Assembly (NCBI GenBank): GCA_021777765.1
Contig: JAJYDF010000003.1
Location: 1-64,000, forward strand
Direction of reading: 5' to 3'
Origin: Pseudomonadota bacterium
GTDB taxonomy: Bacteria; Pseudomonadota; Gammaproteobacteria; DASZBR01
Length of the DNA stretch: 64,000 nucleotides
Shown: positions 45,083 to 55,743 of the stretch, one piece after another
Layout: each line of letters begins with the position of its first letter
Position numbering within the stretch: position 1 is the first letter of the stretch
Translations under genes and position numbers: made by a program
Notes under the pieces: generated by a model
Databases searched by the model: none
Told to the model about the DNA's origin: nothing
Seen by the model: only the letters and a program-made list of their open reading frames with translations

Positions 45083-46009
45083 CTAAAATTCAGCATTTAA
45101 TACCTTTGCCAAACGATATCCGGCCAATGCCAATTGTTTTTCAGCAATTTTTTGACCTTGACTATAATAACGTGAACTTGGCTTTTGACCTTCATTAAGG
45201 CCATAAATAAAATCAGCATATGCATAATTTGCTGTAGCCCAATCTCGTGGATTATTGTCATTTAATTCGGCAACGAATAGATTTTGTGGAAAAGATTGTT
45301 GTAATTCTGTTGCTGTTTCTTGTATGTCATTATATTCCCTGATATAGCCCACTGCCGAATCCCATAATTGATGTAAATTTTTACTGCAACGACCATTGTA
45401 ATAATTATATTTTAAACAAAAATCATTACCGCCTTCATCATTAACACACATCGCATTATAACGGCTAATAGTATGTAATGGTTGATGAATATCACCAATA
45501 TAATGCTCTTCTAATACCATTAATACGGCTTGTGCGTTTTGGCTGTTAGTCGTTTTAAATACAGATTCAAATTGATTAATCCCCCAAACTACATTAAATG
45601 GTTCAAAATCTTGGCATTGACTTGTTTGTGGATAAGGTAAATTTGCAAAATGCAAACCTTTGCTGGGGACTAATGAATAAGCTAATAAATGCCAAGGTGG
45701 TAATGCGCCATTATTTAAAAATATTTGTAATAAATTATCATTACGCCAGACATCAGGTAATTCTGCAATTTTTGCGAAGGTTGATGCAGAGGGATAATAA
45801 TTAGCTAACATATTTTGTTGATAAGAGGGTAGATGATCATAAATGATATTAGCTAAAATATCGGCTTTTTGTTTTGCTGAGGGGGTAAGATTGTTGTATG
45901 CAATTTGAGCGATGATGACGTGGCCGGTGTAATTCCAGGCATAGCTTGTAAAAGGTAAAAAGATAAAAAGTATTAAAATAATTAATTTTGAGATGTATTT
46001 TTTAAACAT
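45083..46009 (-). CDS. Secreted S1/P1-type nuclease
   Basis: 308 residues from ATG 46009; longer frames run into a repeat element. The signal peptide ends SYA, so the mature enzyme begins WNYTGH, with Trp1 as metal ligand as in P1 nuclease. Further zinc ligands appear in ELPDVWRND, WHLLAYS, EEHYIGDIHQPLH and GGND...LHQLWDS. It should cut single-stranded RNA and DNA outside the cytoplasm. It is followed by ggt on the same strand. Confidence 0.87.
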   Translation of the reverse strand: MFKKYISKLIILILFIFLPFTSYAWNYTGHVIIAQIAYNNLTPSAKQKADILANIIYDHLPSYQQNMLANYYPSASTFAKIAELPDVWRNDNLLQIFLNNGALPPWHLLAYSLVPSKGLHFANLPYPQTSQCQDFEPFNVVWGINQFESVFKTTNSQNAQAVLMVLEEHYIGDIHQPLHTISRYNAMCVNDEGGNDFCLKYNYYNGRCSKNLHQLWDSAVGYIREYNDIQETATELQQSFPQNLFVAELNDNNPRDWATANYAYADFIYGLNEGQKPSSRYYSQGQKIAEKQLALAGYRLAKVLNAEF

Positions 46010-46060
46010 ATTTAAATACCAATTTAATTTAATCCATTCTAGCCAACATACATGATTTAT

Positions 46061-46149
46061 TGTAGCCCCGACAAAGGAGCGCAGCGACATGTCCGGGGAA
46101 TTGTGTTAATTACCCGGACATGTCGCTGCGCACCTTTGTCCGGGCTACG
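46061..46149. repeat. GTAGCCCGG element, full palindrome
   Basis: An 89-bp element: TGTAGCCCCGACAAAGGAGC with GCAGCGACATGTCCGGG, and the whole in reverse complement after a short AT spacer, ending CCGGGCTACG. Half copies are at 62131-62167 and, degenerate, at 8317-8395. It overlaps only a spurious N-terminal extension of the nuclease frame. Confidence 0.8.
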
Positions 46150-46167
46150 TTTTATATTACGAGTTTA

Positions 46168-47124
46168 TTAAAAATGTTTATATCCTGTTTCATTTAATTT
46201 ATAAACTGATCCATCTTTATTTAATATTCTCAACCCACACTGCTGTTCAATCACGCCAATTTTATGTATCTCACAACCTATCTTATTCATTAGCTGATTT
46301 AATTTTTTTTCATTTTCCTTAGCCACCGTAAAACATAATTCATAATCATCACCTGCAGTCAAAGCTAATTTAATCGCGTGATTAAAATCCGTCATTTCCT
46401 GTAAATAATGAGATAATGGTATTTTTGAAGTATCAATAGTTGCGCCAACAACACTTTTTTCTAGTATATGTCCCAAATCAGCAATCAACCCATCTGAAAT
46501 ATCAATGGCACTATGAACAATTTCTCGCAATGCTATTCCTTCATTAATTCGTGGTTGCGGTTTATTTAAACGATTTAATAATTGTTCGGGTATTTCTTTA
46601 TTTTGTTTAATGCATTGTAACGCTAATCCTGCATCACCTAATGATCCAGTGACATAAATGACATCGCCCACTTTCGCACCCGTTCGCAATATTGCTTTAT
46701 TCGGTGGCACAAAACCATGTACTTGAATTGTAATATTTAATACTGGTCCTCGTGTAATATCTCCGCCAATTAATTGCGTATTAAATTGCTGTGCTAATTT
46801 AAAAAATCCTTGTGCAAAATTTTCTAACCAATCAGTATTAGCTTCAACTAATGACAAAGACATTGTCACCCACGCAGGTTCTGCACCCATTGCAGCTAAA
46901 TCACTTAAATTCACAGCCAATGATTTATAACCAATATCATATGGCGCGGTATTTATTGGAAAATGCACACCAGAAATTAAAGTATCAATTGATATTGCTA
47001 ACTGTTGTGAAGAGGGAACTGTAACAATTGCACAATCATCACCACTGCCTACAATAACATCGGATCGTGATAAAGTACGTGAAGCAAAATAATTTTGAAT
47101 TAATGCAAATTCATCCATGTGCAA
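46168..47124 (-). CDS. thiL: Thiamine-monophosphate kinase
   Basis: A 318-residue PurM-like kinase that phosphorylates thiamine monophosphate to the diphosphate cofactor. Typical parts: EFALIQNYF at the start, GDDCAIV, DTLISGVHFP, VNLSDLAAMGAEP, GGDITRGP, SAIDISDGL and TAGDDYEL. Its start (47124, or MDEF at 47118) overlaps nusB by 7-14 nt; nusB-thiL coupling is common. Last gene of the glyA-nrdR-nusB-thiL run. Confidence 0.92.
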   Translation of the reverse strand: MHMDEFALIQNYFASRTLSRSDVIVGSGDDCAIVTVPSSQQLAISIDTLISGVHFPINTAPYDIGYKSLAVNLSDLAAMGAEPAWVTMSLSLVEANTDWLENFAQGFFKLAQQFNTQLIGGDITRGPVLNITIQVHGFVPPNKAILRTGAKVGDVIYVTGSLGDAGLALQCIKQNKEIPEQLLNRLNKPQPRINEGIALREIVHSAIDISDGLIADLGHILEKSVVGATIDTSKIPLSHYLQEMTDFNHAIKLALTAGDDYELCFTVAKENEKKLNQLMNKIGCEIHKIGVIEQQCGLRILNKDGSVYKLNETGYKHF

Positions 47125-47566
47125 TTTCAGTTGAACGTATTTGATGAGCTACTTTATCAATAACACCATTGATATATTTATGACCTTCTTCGGACGCAAA
47201 GGTTTTTGCTAATTCCACACCCTCATTAATTACCACGCGATAAGGAATATCTAACCGTTTTAATAATTCATAAGTACTAACGCGTAAAATGGCTAATTCA
47301 ACAGGATTTAATTCTGCCAAAGGACGATCTAAATAAGGTACAAAAGCCGCATCAATAATATCAATATTTTGTGGAATAAAATGTAATAATTCGCTGAAAT
47401 AAGGGACATCCATTTTTGTAGCATCTTCGCTTGAAAAAAAGTGCTCCTCGATATCTTTTAAATCATTACCAGAAAGTTGCCATTGATACATGGCCTGTAA
47501 TGCACAACGACGCGCCCAACGTCGGGCAGCGATATTAATTTTAACTTCATTGGTTTTCTTGTTCAT
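47111..47566 (-). CDS. nusB: Transcription antitermination factor NusB
   Basis: A 151-residue all-helical protein that with NusE binds boxA RNA in rRNA operons. [19 protein letters not shown] at the N-terminus binds [25 protein letters not shown] and [30 protein letters not shown] are family hallmarks. It overlaps nrdR by 20 nt and thiL by 14 nt. No rib gene precedes it, unlike in many relatives. Confidence 0.93.
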   Translation of the reverse strand: MNKKTNEVKINIAARRWARRCALQAMYQWQLSGNDLKDIEEHFFSSEDATKMDVPYFSELLHFIPQNIDIIDAAFVPYLDRPLAELNPVELAILRVSTYELLKRLDIPYRVVINEGVELAKTFASEEGHKYINGVIDKVAHQIRSTEIAHG

Positions 47567-48041
47567 ATTTTTGCTCAGTAGGTGTTTTATTTAATTTACG
47601 TAAACGGGTAATTTCATCACGAAATGCTTTTAAATCTTGAAAACTACGATAGACCGATGCAAATCGTACATAAGCGACTTCATCGAGTGAAGATAATTCT
47701 TCCATGACCCATTCGCCTAATAATTGCGAACTAATTTCTCTTTCGCCGCTGGCGCGCAAGCGGTGCAGTATATGATTCACTGCTGTTTCAGTTTGTTCCA
47801 TACTGACAGGACGTTTTTCTAATGCTTTACGCATACCAGCGCGTAATTTTTCTTCATCAAATGGGCTGCGTCGGCCATCACGTTTAATGATGCGCGGCAT
47901 AATCAATTCAGCAACTTCAAAAGTACTGAATCGCTCATTACAGATGGGACATTCTCGTCTACGACGCACGCTAGCACCTTCACTGATTAAGCGTGAATCG
48001 ATGACTTTAGTGTCGTTGTGCTTACAAAATGGGCAATGCAT
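47547..48041 (-). CDS. nrdR: Ribonucleotide reductase repressor NrdR
   Basis: A 164-residue repressor that senses ATP and dATP. The N-terminal zinc ribbon CPFC..CPIC (residues 3-34) is followed by SVRRRREC, and an ATP-cone domain (about 49-139, [24 protein letters not shown]). A charged tail of 15 residues is added. It follows glyA with only a hairpin repeat between. No nrd genes or NrdR boxes were looked for beyond the window. Confidence 0.95.
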   Translation of the reverse strand: MHCPFCKHNDTKVIDSRLISEGASVRRRRECPICNERFSTFEVAELIMPRIIKRDGRRSPFDEEKLRAGMRKALEKRPVSMEQTETAVNHILHRLRASGEREISSQLLGEWVMEELSSLDEVAYVRFASVYRSFQDLKAFRDEITRLRKLNKTPTEQKYEQENQ

Positions 48042-48060
48042 TTGTACCTCTGTTACTCTT

Positions 48061-48093
48061 TTTTTCCTTCTCCACTTCGGGGAGAAGGAAAAA
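48061..48093. repeat. CTTCTCC hairpin between glyA and nrdR
   Basis: TTTTTCCTTCTCC (48061-48073) pairs with GGAGAAGGAAAAA (48081-48093): 13-bp perfect stem, CACTTCG-type loop. With T and A tracts it may end or lower transcription from glyA into nrdR. Confidence 0.6.
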
Positions 48094-48103
48094 ATAGGTA
48101 TTA

Positions 48104-49357
48104 TTATTTATAAACTGGATATTGATGGCACAATTTCAATACTTGTTGTTTAACTTGTTCTATTTTTGCTGTATTAGAAATATCATCTAAAACATCTGCA
48201 ATCCAGCCTGATAATAAATTAATTTCAGGTTCTTTAAATCCGCGTGTAGTAATTGCAGGTGTACCTAATCGTAAACCACTCGTCACAAAAGGTGAACGAG
48301 GATCATTCGGAACAGTATTTTTATTAACAGTAATATTTGCCATTCCTAGTGCTGCATCTGCATCTTTACCCGTCATATTTTTATCAATTAAATCAATTAA
48401 AAATAAATGATTATCTGTGCCACCTGAAACAATTTCATAACCGCGCTCTTGTAATTTCTTCGCTAATAAACGTGCATTAATTAATATTTGTTGTTGATAT
48501 GCACGAAATTCCGTTGTTAATGCCTCTTTAAATGCAACTGCTTTTGCAGCAATAACATGCATTAAAGGTCCACCTTGTGTTCCTGGAAATACAGCAGAAT
48601 TTAATTTCTTTTCAATATCTGCATTAGCCTTAGCAAGAATTAATCCACCACGTGGTCCACGTAAAGTTTTATGCGTTGTTGATGTCACCACATCAGCAAA
48701 AGGTATTGGCGATGGATAAATATCTGCTGCAACTAACCCTGCAACGTGTGCCATATCCACAACTAAATAAGCTCCAACACTATCAGCAATCTCACGAAAT
48801 TTTTGCCAATCAACTATGCGTGAATAAGCAGAAAATCCTGCAATAATCATTTTAGGTTGGTGTTCTTTTGCTAATGAGGCGACTTGTTGATAATCAATTT
48901 CACCGGTAGTGGTATCTAATCCATATTGAAAAGCATTATACATTTTTCCTGAAAAATTAACGCTAGTACCATGTGTTAAATGTCCACCATGCGCCAAACT
49001 CATGCCTAATAAAGTTTCACCGGGAGATAATAAAGCCATAAAAACCGCTGCATTTGCTTGCGCACCGGAATGCGGTTGTACATTCGCATAATCTGCTTTA
49101 AATAATTGTTTGACACGATCAATGGCTAACTGTTCAGCGATATCGACAAATTCACACCCCCCGTAATATCTTTTCGCGGGATAACCTTCTGCATATTTAT
49201 TCGTTAACACGGATCCTTGTGCGATCAAAACATTGGGACTGACATAATTTTCCGATGCGATTAATTCAATATGTTCTTCTTGACGTTGCTCTTCATTTAT
49301 AATTGCACGCCATATATCGGGATCAAAATCTGCAAGCGTTTGTTGACTAAATGACAT
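48104..49357 (-). CDS. glyA: Serine hydroxymethyltransferase
   Basis: A 417-residue PLP enzyme that interconverts serine and glycine and supplies one-carbon units to folate. It shows [42 protein letters not shown] and the PLP-lysine segment [15 protein letters not shown] (near 225). Full length. It is first of a minus-strand run with nrdR, nusB and thiL. The upstream gap toward 49614 carries repeat fragments only. Confidence 0.96.
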   Translation of the reverse strand: MSFSQQTLADFDPDIWRAIINEEQRQEEHIELIASENYVSPNVLIAQGSVLTNKYAEGYPAKRYYGGCEFVDIAEQLAIDRVKQLFKADYANVQPHSGAQANAAVFMALLSPGETLLGMSLAHGGHLTHGTSVNFSGKMYNAFQYGLDTTTGEIDYQQVASLAKEHQPKMIIAGFSAYSRIVDWQKFREIADSVGAYLVVDMAHVAGLVAADIYPSPIPFADVVTSTTHKTLRGPRGGLILAKANADIEKKLNSAVFPGTQGGPLMHVIAAKAVAFKEALTTEFRAYQQQILINARLLAKKLQERGYEIVSGGTDNHLFLIDLIDKNMTGKDADAALGMANITVNKNTVPNDPRSPFVTSGLRLGTPAITTRGFKEPEINLLSGWIADVLDDISNTAKIEQVKQQVLKLCHQYPVYK

Positions 49358-49469
49358 GATATTTCCTGGTGAAAAGTTAAATTAAATGATCATTATATCT
49401 TAGAAAGGGGTCAAGTATCATCTAAAAATTAATCTGTCATAATTTTGAAGCCCCATCTACCGAGGGCAT

Positions 49470-49491
49470 CTTCTCCCGCAAGCGAGAGAAG
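49470..49491. repeat. Short CTTCTCCCGC hairpin and element scrap
   Basis: CTTCTC-CCGCAAGCGA-GAGAAG, an imperfect family hairpin. In the same gap, 49404-49420 (AAAGGGGTCAAGTATCATC) resembles the reverse of the window-start element's right end. Otherwise 49358-49613 holds no gene that I can see. Confidence 0.5.
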
Positions 49492-49613
49492 GAAAATATA
49501 TAGTGTTGTAACTTCCAATATTTAACACAAAACAGCAACTATACCTTGCTGCATTATTTAATCATTAAATGTTATAATTATTACAATTAACTATGATTTA
49601 TAGGAGTCCAACC

Positions 49614-50450
49614 ATGCCAAAACGCGATCGCGAAGATACTCAAAATTTAACCGATGCTGAATTACAAGAATTAAAAAAAGCCAAATTAGATCAAGAAAAA
49701 TCACCAGATACTCAATCAACAAAAGATAAAGGTCTAGCTTACAATGTTAAGCCCTGTATTAAATGTGGATCATCAACATTACCAGGCAGCCGTTTTTGCC
49801 GTGATCACCAACCTGGTCAAGATTCTGGCGGTGAAACACCCAATTCAGCCGGTGCAGGCAAAACAAAAAAAGATGAGGAACAACCGAAGGACTTACAATT
49901 TCAACTTGAAGGAACTGAGGCAAGCTTTGAATTATTAGATGATGTTTTTGATCAAAATCCTGATGTAGGCCAGTATTTTGCTTCAACGAATATTAATCAT
50001 TATAAATTTAAAAATATGGAACACCTTTCTCCGCTCCAAAAACAAGAATTAATAAACAACTTAAATTTATTAATGAAGGAAACCTATAAAGAATTAGGCA
50101 AAAAATATGATTTAGATGTCAAAGTAGAAACGGATAAATCAGGTAAAACAATCTATCAATTCGTTAATTTTGATGGCAGTGAATTATCAGCAGAACAAAA
50201 ACAGAAAATCAATGCTAATTTTTCAAATGATTTGCAGGATACTTTCAATAGTCTTTCATCGTCATTCACACAAAATAATGGTTTAAATTATAGAATAATA
50301 ATGGTTCCTGGTAGTCCAACGCCAAGCCATAAACATAAAGATGATGAGAAAGGTCAAAAAGATCAAATGGAAAATAAATTGCCAGGATATAAAAGTCCCT
50401 CACCTTTTAGAGATATGTATAGCTTAGAACCTAAAAAACCTATTCAGTAA
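49614..50450 (+). CDS. Hypothetical protein with zinc-ribbon-like motif
   Basis: 278 residues from ATG 49614, which has AGGAG 7-8 nt upstream (an ATG at 49593 has none). The N-terminus is charged (PKRDRED). Residues 46-62 have CIKCG...GSRFCRDH, a possible treble-clef zinc site with three Cys and one His. A low-complexity Gly/Lys/Glu stretch follows, then a mixed alpha/beta part (LEGTEASFELLDDVFDQNP...). The C-terminus is Pro/Lys-rich (PGYKSPSPFRD). No known family. It lies at the head of an island of hypothetical genes and may be an effector. Confidence 0.6.
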   Translation: MPKRDREDTQNLTDAELQELKKAKLDQEKSPDTQSTKDKGLAYNVKPCIKCGSSTLPGSRFCRDHQPGQDSGGETPNSAGAGKTKKDEEQPKDLQFQLEGTEASFELLDDVFDQNPDVGQYFASTNINHYKFKNMEHLSPLQKQELINNLNLLMKETYKELGKKYDLDVKVETDKSGKTIYQFVNFDGSELSAEQKQKINANFSNDLQDTFNSLSSSFTQNNGLNYRIIMVPGSPTPSHKHKDDEKGQKDQMENKLPGYKSPSPFRDMYSLEPKKPIQ

Positions 50451-50481
50451 CTTTGCACACGACAATAAATTATTTAATTCA

Positions 50482-50616
50482 TTTTTTCCTTCTCCCGCTC
50501 GCGGGAGAAGGTGTCACGAAGTGACGGATGAGGGTGGTTTAAAAGGTTTTGCGGTTTTAATTAAATTACCCTCATCCGCCTACGGCACCTTCTCCCACAA
50601 GTAGGAGAAGGAAAAA
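50482..50616. repeat. Full-length CTTCTCCCGC element, copy 2
   Basis: 135 bp: TTTTCCTTCTCCCGC hairpin, GTGACGGATGAGGG, a short AT-rich centre, and the mirrored CCCTCATCCGCC...CTTCTCCCACAAGTAGGAGAAGG. It matches 7411-7540 in layout and fills most of this gap. Confidence 0.8.
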
Positions 50617-50670
50617 CAGCACAATTTAATTTTTGTGGTTTACAGAGGCATAAAAATATAACAACTATTA

Positions 50671-50703
50671 CTTAATACTTTATTTACCATTAGCAGTTAT
50701 ACT
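50671..50703 (+). promoter_or_regulatory. Weak PmrA-like box (first paralogue)
   Basis: CTTAATACT (8 of 9), TT, ATTTACCAT (4 of 9), then 7 nt and TATACT (50698-50703). The left half and the spacing are good; the right half is poor. The ATG follows at 50739. Confidence 0.35.
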
Positions 50704-50738
50704 ATATTACTCGAAAACATTTTTAACTTAGCGAATCT

Positions 50739-52262
50739 ATGCCAAATTTTACTTATACTCCTGATCAAATAAATCAGACTCTTATTCATGCATTTTATCA
50801 AGCAGGCTATCATTCGCTTCCGCACTCAGCTATTTTAAAACAGCAAAATCCAACAACAGTTCCTTTCAAAATTTTTAAAAACAATGGTGATCAAATTGCA
50901 ATTTTCAGACCAGCACATGATTCTGAGGAAATAAAAGAAGATGGAACAGAACAGTTTTTACCGCTCAGCGATTTATTAACACCAGATAATATTCATGAGA
51001 TAGCCGATGTAAATGCTATCATCATTCCTATTAAAATGTTCATGAACAGATCTAAACCAATCTGGCGTTTTTTATTTATAAAAAAAGACTCAAACAATGA
51101 ATTTCATCCTTTCTGTTATATATCAGCCGACATCCACAGTACGCTCTCTCATAAAACATTATTAAAGATAAATAGAGAATTAGTATCTAAATTTAAATGC
51201 AAGTTTCAACTTAAAGAAGAGCATCTAAATCATACGCTACCTAAAGAACAGCAAGCATTATTCAAAAATCAAGATGATTTCACAGATAATGGTCTTCTCA
51301 TCACACAAGATATTATTTATTACATCCAGAATCGACAATTTTTGGTGAAAAATTCTTATACATTAGAAAAACTTCAAGCAATAAAAAAACAACATCTGGA
51401 AATATACAAGCTTGACCTCTCTGAATTTATGCTCCCGGAATCACAATCCTTTGAAACATGGTCGGATTTAGCAACAAAAAGCAAACCTTCATTTACAACC
51501 GAAAAAAAAGCGCATGATGATGAAAACTCTCATCAATCTGGCAAAGATGATTCGTCTTCAACGAGCTCATCCCCCCGATCCGCAAACTCATATACAGAAG
51601 ATTTATCGAATAATGATTCACCCAAACGATCTCCACGAGATGTCTCACCAGCAACATCACCACGCATCGTGAAAGAAGTCGATAAAATCCAAGGGGCTGC
51701 AACTCAAACAAAAAAATCACAACCCCTAATAACGGCAGCCTCCTCTGTTCAAACAAATGAAGAAAAATCTGCCTATGAATATATAAAAGAAATTCAGCAT
51801 AGAATTATGAAGACTGAAAATTGGAGCACTAAATTAGGTGGCAATAGAGTTTATTATTTCAATGTTAAGAATAACCATGTAGATATAAATTCCATGCGAT
51901 TTACTGATGTCCCAGAAGGTGTAAAAGCAATTTTAGATGCGATCAGGACTGTCCACAATTTAATACAACATCCAAAAATGGATGCAAATAAAAAAGACGA
52001 ACTCTGTCGCGCCACAATGAAATACATTAAATATATTGCTGAGGAAAGATTAAATAAACCTCGTTATAGCTGCTGGCTTTTTAAAGTGCGTTCAGATATC
52101 ACCACAGATTTCTATACCGACATATCAAAAAATTATAATAAAAATTATGCGGTGTCAGAATTTGCCAAGAGTAAATTAAAATTTGATGCTAAGTTTCTTA
52201 CGTCTTGTAATGACGATCATCAAAACAAACCTTCCCAAGATGTTAATCCTCAAAACCGGTAA
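50739..52262 (+). CDS. Effector-like protein, tandem paralogue 1
   Basis: A 507-residue protein of unknown family. An N-terminal domain (1-230) has ADVNAIIIPIKMFMNRSKPIWRFLFIKK in its centre, an alpha/beta pattern reminiscent of protease-like folds but without a visible His-Cys pair. A Ser/Asp-rich linker (about 255-330) follows. The C-terminal 150 residues (NWSTKLGGNRVYYFN...[12 protein letters not shown]...[19 protein letters not shown]) are about 60 % identical to those of the next gene. That C-terminal module recalls small helical domains on Legionella effectors such as DUF5617; this is from memory. Confidence 0.65.
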   Translation: MPNFTYTPDQINQTLIHAFYQAGYHSLPHSAILKQQNPTTVPFKIFKNNGDQIAIFRPAHDSEEIKEDGTEQFLPLSDLLTPDNIHEIADVNAIIIPIKMFMNRSKPIWRFLFIKKDSNNEFHPFCYISADIHSTLSHKTLLKINRELVSKFKCKFQLKEEHLNHTLPKEQQALFKNQDDFTDNGLLITQDIIYYIQNRQFLVKNSYTLEKLQAIKKQHLEIYKLDLSEFMLPESQSFETWSDLATKSKPSFTTEKKAHDDENSHQSGKDDSSSTSSSPRSANSYTEDLSNNDSPKRSPRDVSPATSPRIVKEVDKIQGAATQTKKSQPLITAASSVQTNEEKSAYEYIKEIQHRIMKTENWSTKLGGNRVYYFNVKNNHVDINSMRFTDVPEGVKAILDAIRTVHNLIQHPKMDANKKDELCRATMKYIKYIAEERLNKPRYSCWLFKVRSDITTDFYTDISKNYNKNYAVSEFAKSKLKFDAKFLTSCNDDHQNKPSQDVNPQNR

Positions 52263-52304
52263 TTTTATTGATCTTTTCATATTAAAAATTGCATTAACTT
52301 CAAA

Positions 52305-52337
52305 GTTAATATTTCCTTAATAAATCAATAGTATAAT
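52305..52337 (+). promoter_or_regulatory. PmrA-like box with perfect -10 (second paralogue)
   Basis: GTTAATATT (52305-52313), TC, CTTAATAAA (52316-52324): 15 of 18 positions agree. A consensus TATAAT follows after exactly 7 nt (52332-52337). The start ATG at 52369 would give a leader of about 25 nt. This is the cleanest promoter of the set. Confidence 0.6.
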
Positions 52338-52368
52338 AAAAAACTTTCGATTAACTTTGAGTAAGAAT

Positions 52369-53973
52369 ATGTCCCATTTTACAAAACAATACACAGCATC
52401 TGAAATAGATACTATTGCAAGCAATGCGATGCAAATTGCTGGCTTTACCCCAGTACGTACAACTAAAATCGATGCTAATTTACAGAAACATATATTTGCT
52501 CAACCTGACTTAGAATTTGATATCTCTGATCCTGACGAGATCCCTTTTACAAAATCGAAGATATTTACCATCTATAGCAAAAAATATCGCAGTAATATCT
52601 TTGCCGCTCCCACTGATTTATCCGAAAGGAAAATTGCATTATTTAATGTGGCTGAAGATACCGATCAAGATCCTAAAACAGGACAAGAATTTTTTACATC
52701 ACTCGAAGCTGCACTCAATGTATTTGTAAATGACGATGGTGACTGTGATGAATTACTCATCCCCATCTATCGTAAACGCAGTAAATCTGGCGAAATGTGG
52801 AATTTATTACATATTACAAAAAAGAAAAACGATATGTCTGATTCAAATTACTATGGTTGCACTTTATATGATCCACGAAATACTCCAGACACCACCAAAG
52901 AAGAATATGGTGAGACCTATATACGACAAAAATGTAAAAATATTCTAGGTAATAAAAATTCTAATAATGTTATATACAAAGTCACTTATCTCAATCAAAT
53001 TAATGGTGTTAAACCACAAGCACCTATCGTTGATCTCTCTGGAATGAATACCATCGAAAATCTTTTTCATTTAATTGATGGAAAAGCCCTACTCTCAACT
53101 CAAAATAATGAGAAAAATACCAGCGCAATGATGTTGAACCATCAGAAAATCTGCGATAAACCTGAATCTGTAAATACACTACTAGAAACGAGCAAATTCA
53201 AAATAGAAGATGGGAATAAGACTAATTCAGTTGATTCTGCTAAAAGCGCTGATGACTCTGTAAACATCCATCAAGCGGAAATTACCTCTATCACTCAACA
53301 ATTATCATCTGCCACAAACTGCGAAGGCTCAAGTTCGAATGTAAACAGCGAAGAGGAAAAGCAAGAAATCGCTGCGCCACCCCCATCTTCGCCTGCTACC
53401 AGACAGAATATGTCACCACCTGTCGATCAAAATGCTAACTCTGTTCAAAACAGGGAACAAATTGCTGAACAACCTCCTATTGATGAAGCATTTAAAAATA
53501 TTAAAGAAATTCAAAAGAGGATTATGGACACGAAAAATTGGAGCACAAATTTTGGTGGTAATAAAGTTTATTATTACAATACTGATACAAATAATAATAT
53601 AGATCCCAATAGTGAGACATTTGCTGATGTACCAGATGGTGTTAAAGCCATTTTAGATGCAATTAAAGCAGTACAAATTTGTCTAAAAGATTCAGCATTA
53701 ACACCAGCACATAAAAATGAATTATGTGCAGCGACAATGAAATATATTCAATATATTGCTGAGGAACGATTAAAAAAACCGCGCTTTAGCTGTTGGTTTT
53801 TTAAAGTACGATCAGATACCACAACAAGTTTTTATACTGATATGTCAAAAAATTATAATAAAAATCATGAAGTCTCTGAATTTGCCAAGAGTAAATTAAA
53901 ATTTGATGCTGAGTTTGTTAAGTCATGTAATGGTGATCATCAAGCTAGAGCCGCCATTGATCTTAATCCTTAA
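52369..53973 (+). CDS. Effector-like protein, tandem paralogue 2
   Basis: 534 residues from ATG 52369; the TTG at 52357 lies too close to the inferred transcript start. The N-terminal domain (1-230) has [27 protein letters not shown], aligning with the same segment of paralogue 1, then [11 protein letters not shown]. The linker (about 250-385) is Ser/Asn/Pro-rich. The C-terminal 145 residues share with paralogue 1 the blocks [45 protein letters not shown] and [27 protein letters not shown]. The duplication is old in the N-terminus and linker but well kept in the C-terminus. Confidence 0.65.
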   Translation: MSHFTKQYTASEIDTIASNAMQIAGFTPVRTTKIDANLQKHIFAQPDLEFDISDPDEIPFTKSKIFTIYSKKYRSNIFAAPTDLSERKIALFNVAEDTDQDPKTGQEFFTSLEAALNVFVNDDGDCDELLIPIYRKRSKSGEMWNLLHITKKKNDMSDSNYYGCTLYDPRNTPDTTKEEYGETYIRQKCKNILGNKNSNNVIYKVTYLNQINGVKPQAPIVDLSGMNTIENLFHLIDGKALLSTQNNEKNTSAMMLNHQKICDKPESVNTLLETSKFKIEDGNKTNSVDSAKSADDSVNIHQAEITSITQQLSSATNCEGSSSNVNSEEEKQEIAAPPPSSPATRQNMSPPVDQNANSVQNREQIAEQPPIDEAFKNIKEIQKRIMDTKNWSTNFGGNKVYYYNTDTNNNIDPNSETFADVPDGVKAILDAIKAVQICLKDSALTPAHKNELCAATMKYIQYIAEERLKKPRFSCWFFKVRSDTTTSFYTDMSKNYNKNHEVSEFAKSKLKFDAEFVKSCNGDHQARAAIDLNP

Positions 53974-54020
53974 ATCCGGTAACTTTGTCGATCTTCTCAC
54001 AGAATGATCATAGGCAATTC

Positions 54021-55691
54021 ATGACATATATTTATACAATGAACCGCGTAGGCAAAGTTGTGCCTCCTAAACGCGAGATATTAAAAGACATATCTTTGTC
54101 ATTTATTCCTGGCGCAAAAATTGGTGTATTAGGTTTAAATGGCTCCGGTAAATCCACTTTATTAAGAATAATGGCCGGTGTTGATAACGATTATATAGGT
54201 GAAGCAAGACCACAACCGGGTATTAAAATTGGTTACCTTCCACAAGAACCACAATTAGATCCCACTAAAGATGTACGCGGCAATGTCGAATTGGGTATTG
54301 CGAAAACAAAAGCCTTATTGGATCGCTTCAATGAAATCAGCATGAAATTCGCAGAACCGATGAGCGATGCTGAAATGGATAAATTATTAAACGAACAAAG
54401 CGATTTACAAAATGCAATTGATGCTGAAGGTGCTTGGGAATTAGATAGAAAATTGGATATTGCTGCCGATGCTTTGCGATTACCTCCTTGGGATGCCGAT
54501 GTTACCAAATTATCAGGTGGCGAAAGACGTCGCGTCGCACTTTGCCAATTATTATTATCCAATCCTGATATGTTGTTATTAGATGAACCGACTAACCATT
54601 TAGACGCTGAAAGTGTCGATTGGTTAGAAAGGTTTTTGCATGATTTCCCTGGCACAGTCGTTGCAGTCACCCATGATCGTTATTTCTTAGATAATGTTGC
54701 TGGTTGGATTTTAGAATTAGATCGCGGCCATGGGATTCCATATCAAGGTAATTATTCTTCTTGGTTAGAACAAAAAGAACAACGTTTAGCGATAGAACAA
54801 AAACAAGAACAAGCGCACATGAAAGCATTAAAAGAAGAATTAGAATGGGTACGCAGTGGTACGCGTGGCCAACGTAAAAAGAGTAAAGCACGATTGGCTG
54901 AATTTGATCGCATGAATTCACAAGAATTCCAAAAACGAGCTGAAACACAAGAATTATATATTCCACCTGGACCACGATTAGGTGATTTAGTCATTGAAGC
55001 CACGAATGTGAAAAAATCATTTGGTGATCGTATTTTATTTGAAAATTTATCATTTAATTTACCTAAAGGTGGCATCGTTGGAATTATTGGTCCAAATGGT
55101 GCTGGTAAAACGACATTATTTAAAATGCTAATGGGTATTGAACAAGCTGATGAAGGCACTATTCGCATTGGCGATACCGTTAAATTATCGTATGTTGATC
55201 AAAGTCGAGATGCATTAGATGGTGATAAAACTGTTTGGGATGAAGTATCCGATGGATTAGATATTATTACTGTTGGCAATTACACGGTTCCCTCCCGTGC
55301 TTATGTCGGTCGATTTAATTTCAAAGGTTCCGATCAGCAAAAACAAATAAAAACATTATCGGGTGGCGAAAGAAATCGTTTGCATTTAGCAAAAATGTTA
55401 CGCAGTGGCGGAAATCTTTTATTGCTTGACGAACCAACCAATGATTTAGATGTTGAAACATTACGTGCTTTAGAAGAAGCCTTATTAAGTTTCCCAGGTT
55501 GTGCAGTGGTAATTTCCCACGATCGCTGGTTTTTAGATCGTATTGCTACGCATATTTTAGCGTTTGAAGGCGACAGCACAGTAGATTGGTTTGAAGGAAA
55601 TTATGCGGATTATGAAGCTGATCGCATCAGACGATTAGGTGAAAAAGCAGCACAACCGCATCGGATTAAATTTAAAAAATTAGTGGAATAA
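54021..55691 (+). CDS. ettA: Energy-dependent translational throttle protein EttA
   Basis: A 556-residue ABC-F protein that binds the ribosomal E site and gates elongation by ATP/ADP ratio. Start [21 protein letters not shown] (in two parts, 54021) matches E. coli EttA; the frame runs open to 53985. Two ABC domains: GLNGSGKST (near 37) and GPNGAGKTT (near 356), signatures LSGGERRR and LSGGERNR, Walker [12 protein letters not shown] and [11 protein letters not shown], and the EttA arm between them. It is the only housekeeping gene in this island. Confidence 0.96.
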   Translation: MTYIYTMNRVGKVVPPKREILKDISLSFIPGAKIGVLGLNGSGKSTLLRIMAGVDNDYIGEARPQPGIKIGYLPQEPQLDPTKDVRGNVELGIAKTKALLDRFNEISMKFAEPMSDAEMDKLLNEQSDLQNAIDAEGAWELDRKLDIAADALRLPPWDADVTKLSGGERRRVALCQLLLSNPDMLLLDEPTNHLDAESVDWLERFLHDFPGTVVAVTHDRYFLDNVAGWILELDRGHGIPYQGNYSSWLEQKEQRLAIEQKQEQAHMKALKEELEWVRSGTRGQRKKSKARLAEFDRMNSQEFQKRAETQELYIPPGPRLGDLVIEATNVKKSFGDRILFENLSFNLPKGGIVGIIGPNGAGKTTLFKMLMGIEQADEGTIRIGDTVKLSYVDQSRDALDGDKTVWDEVSDGLDIITVGNYTVPSRAYVGRFNFKGSDQQKQIKTLSGGERNRLHLAKMLRSGGNLLLLDEPTNDLDVETLRALEEALLSFPGCAVVISHDRWFLDRIATHILAFEGDSTVDWFEGNYADYEADRIRRLGEKAAQPHRIKFKKLVE

Positions 55692-55743
55692 TGGTTGATT
55701 TACCCACACATCCCATTTAAGCCACTGAATAACTACAAAATTT

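Noticed and set aside
46010..46090. Longer N-terminus of the S1/P1 nuclease
   Set aside because: The extra 27 codons lie in a palindromic repeat, and the signal peptide starts at 46009.
49540..49600. PmrA-like box before the zinc-ribbon-like gene
   Set aside because: A TATAAT is present, and one half-site reaches 6 of 9, but the other half matches only about 2 of 9.
54233..55168. Minus-strand ORFs of 102-145 residues
   Set aside because: Shadows of the strongly conserved ettA gene.
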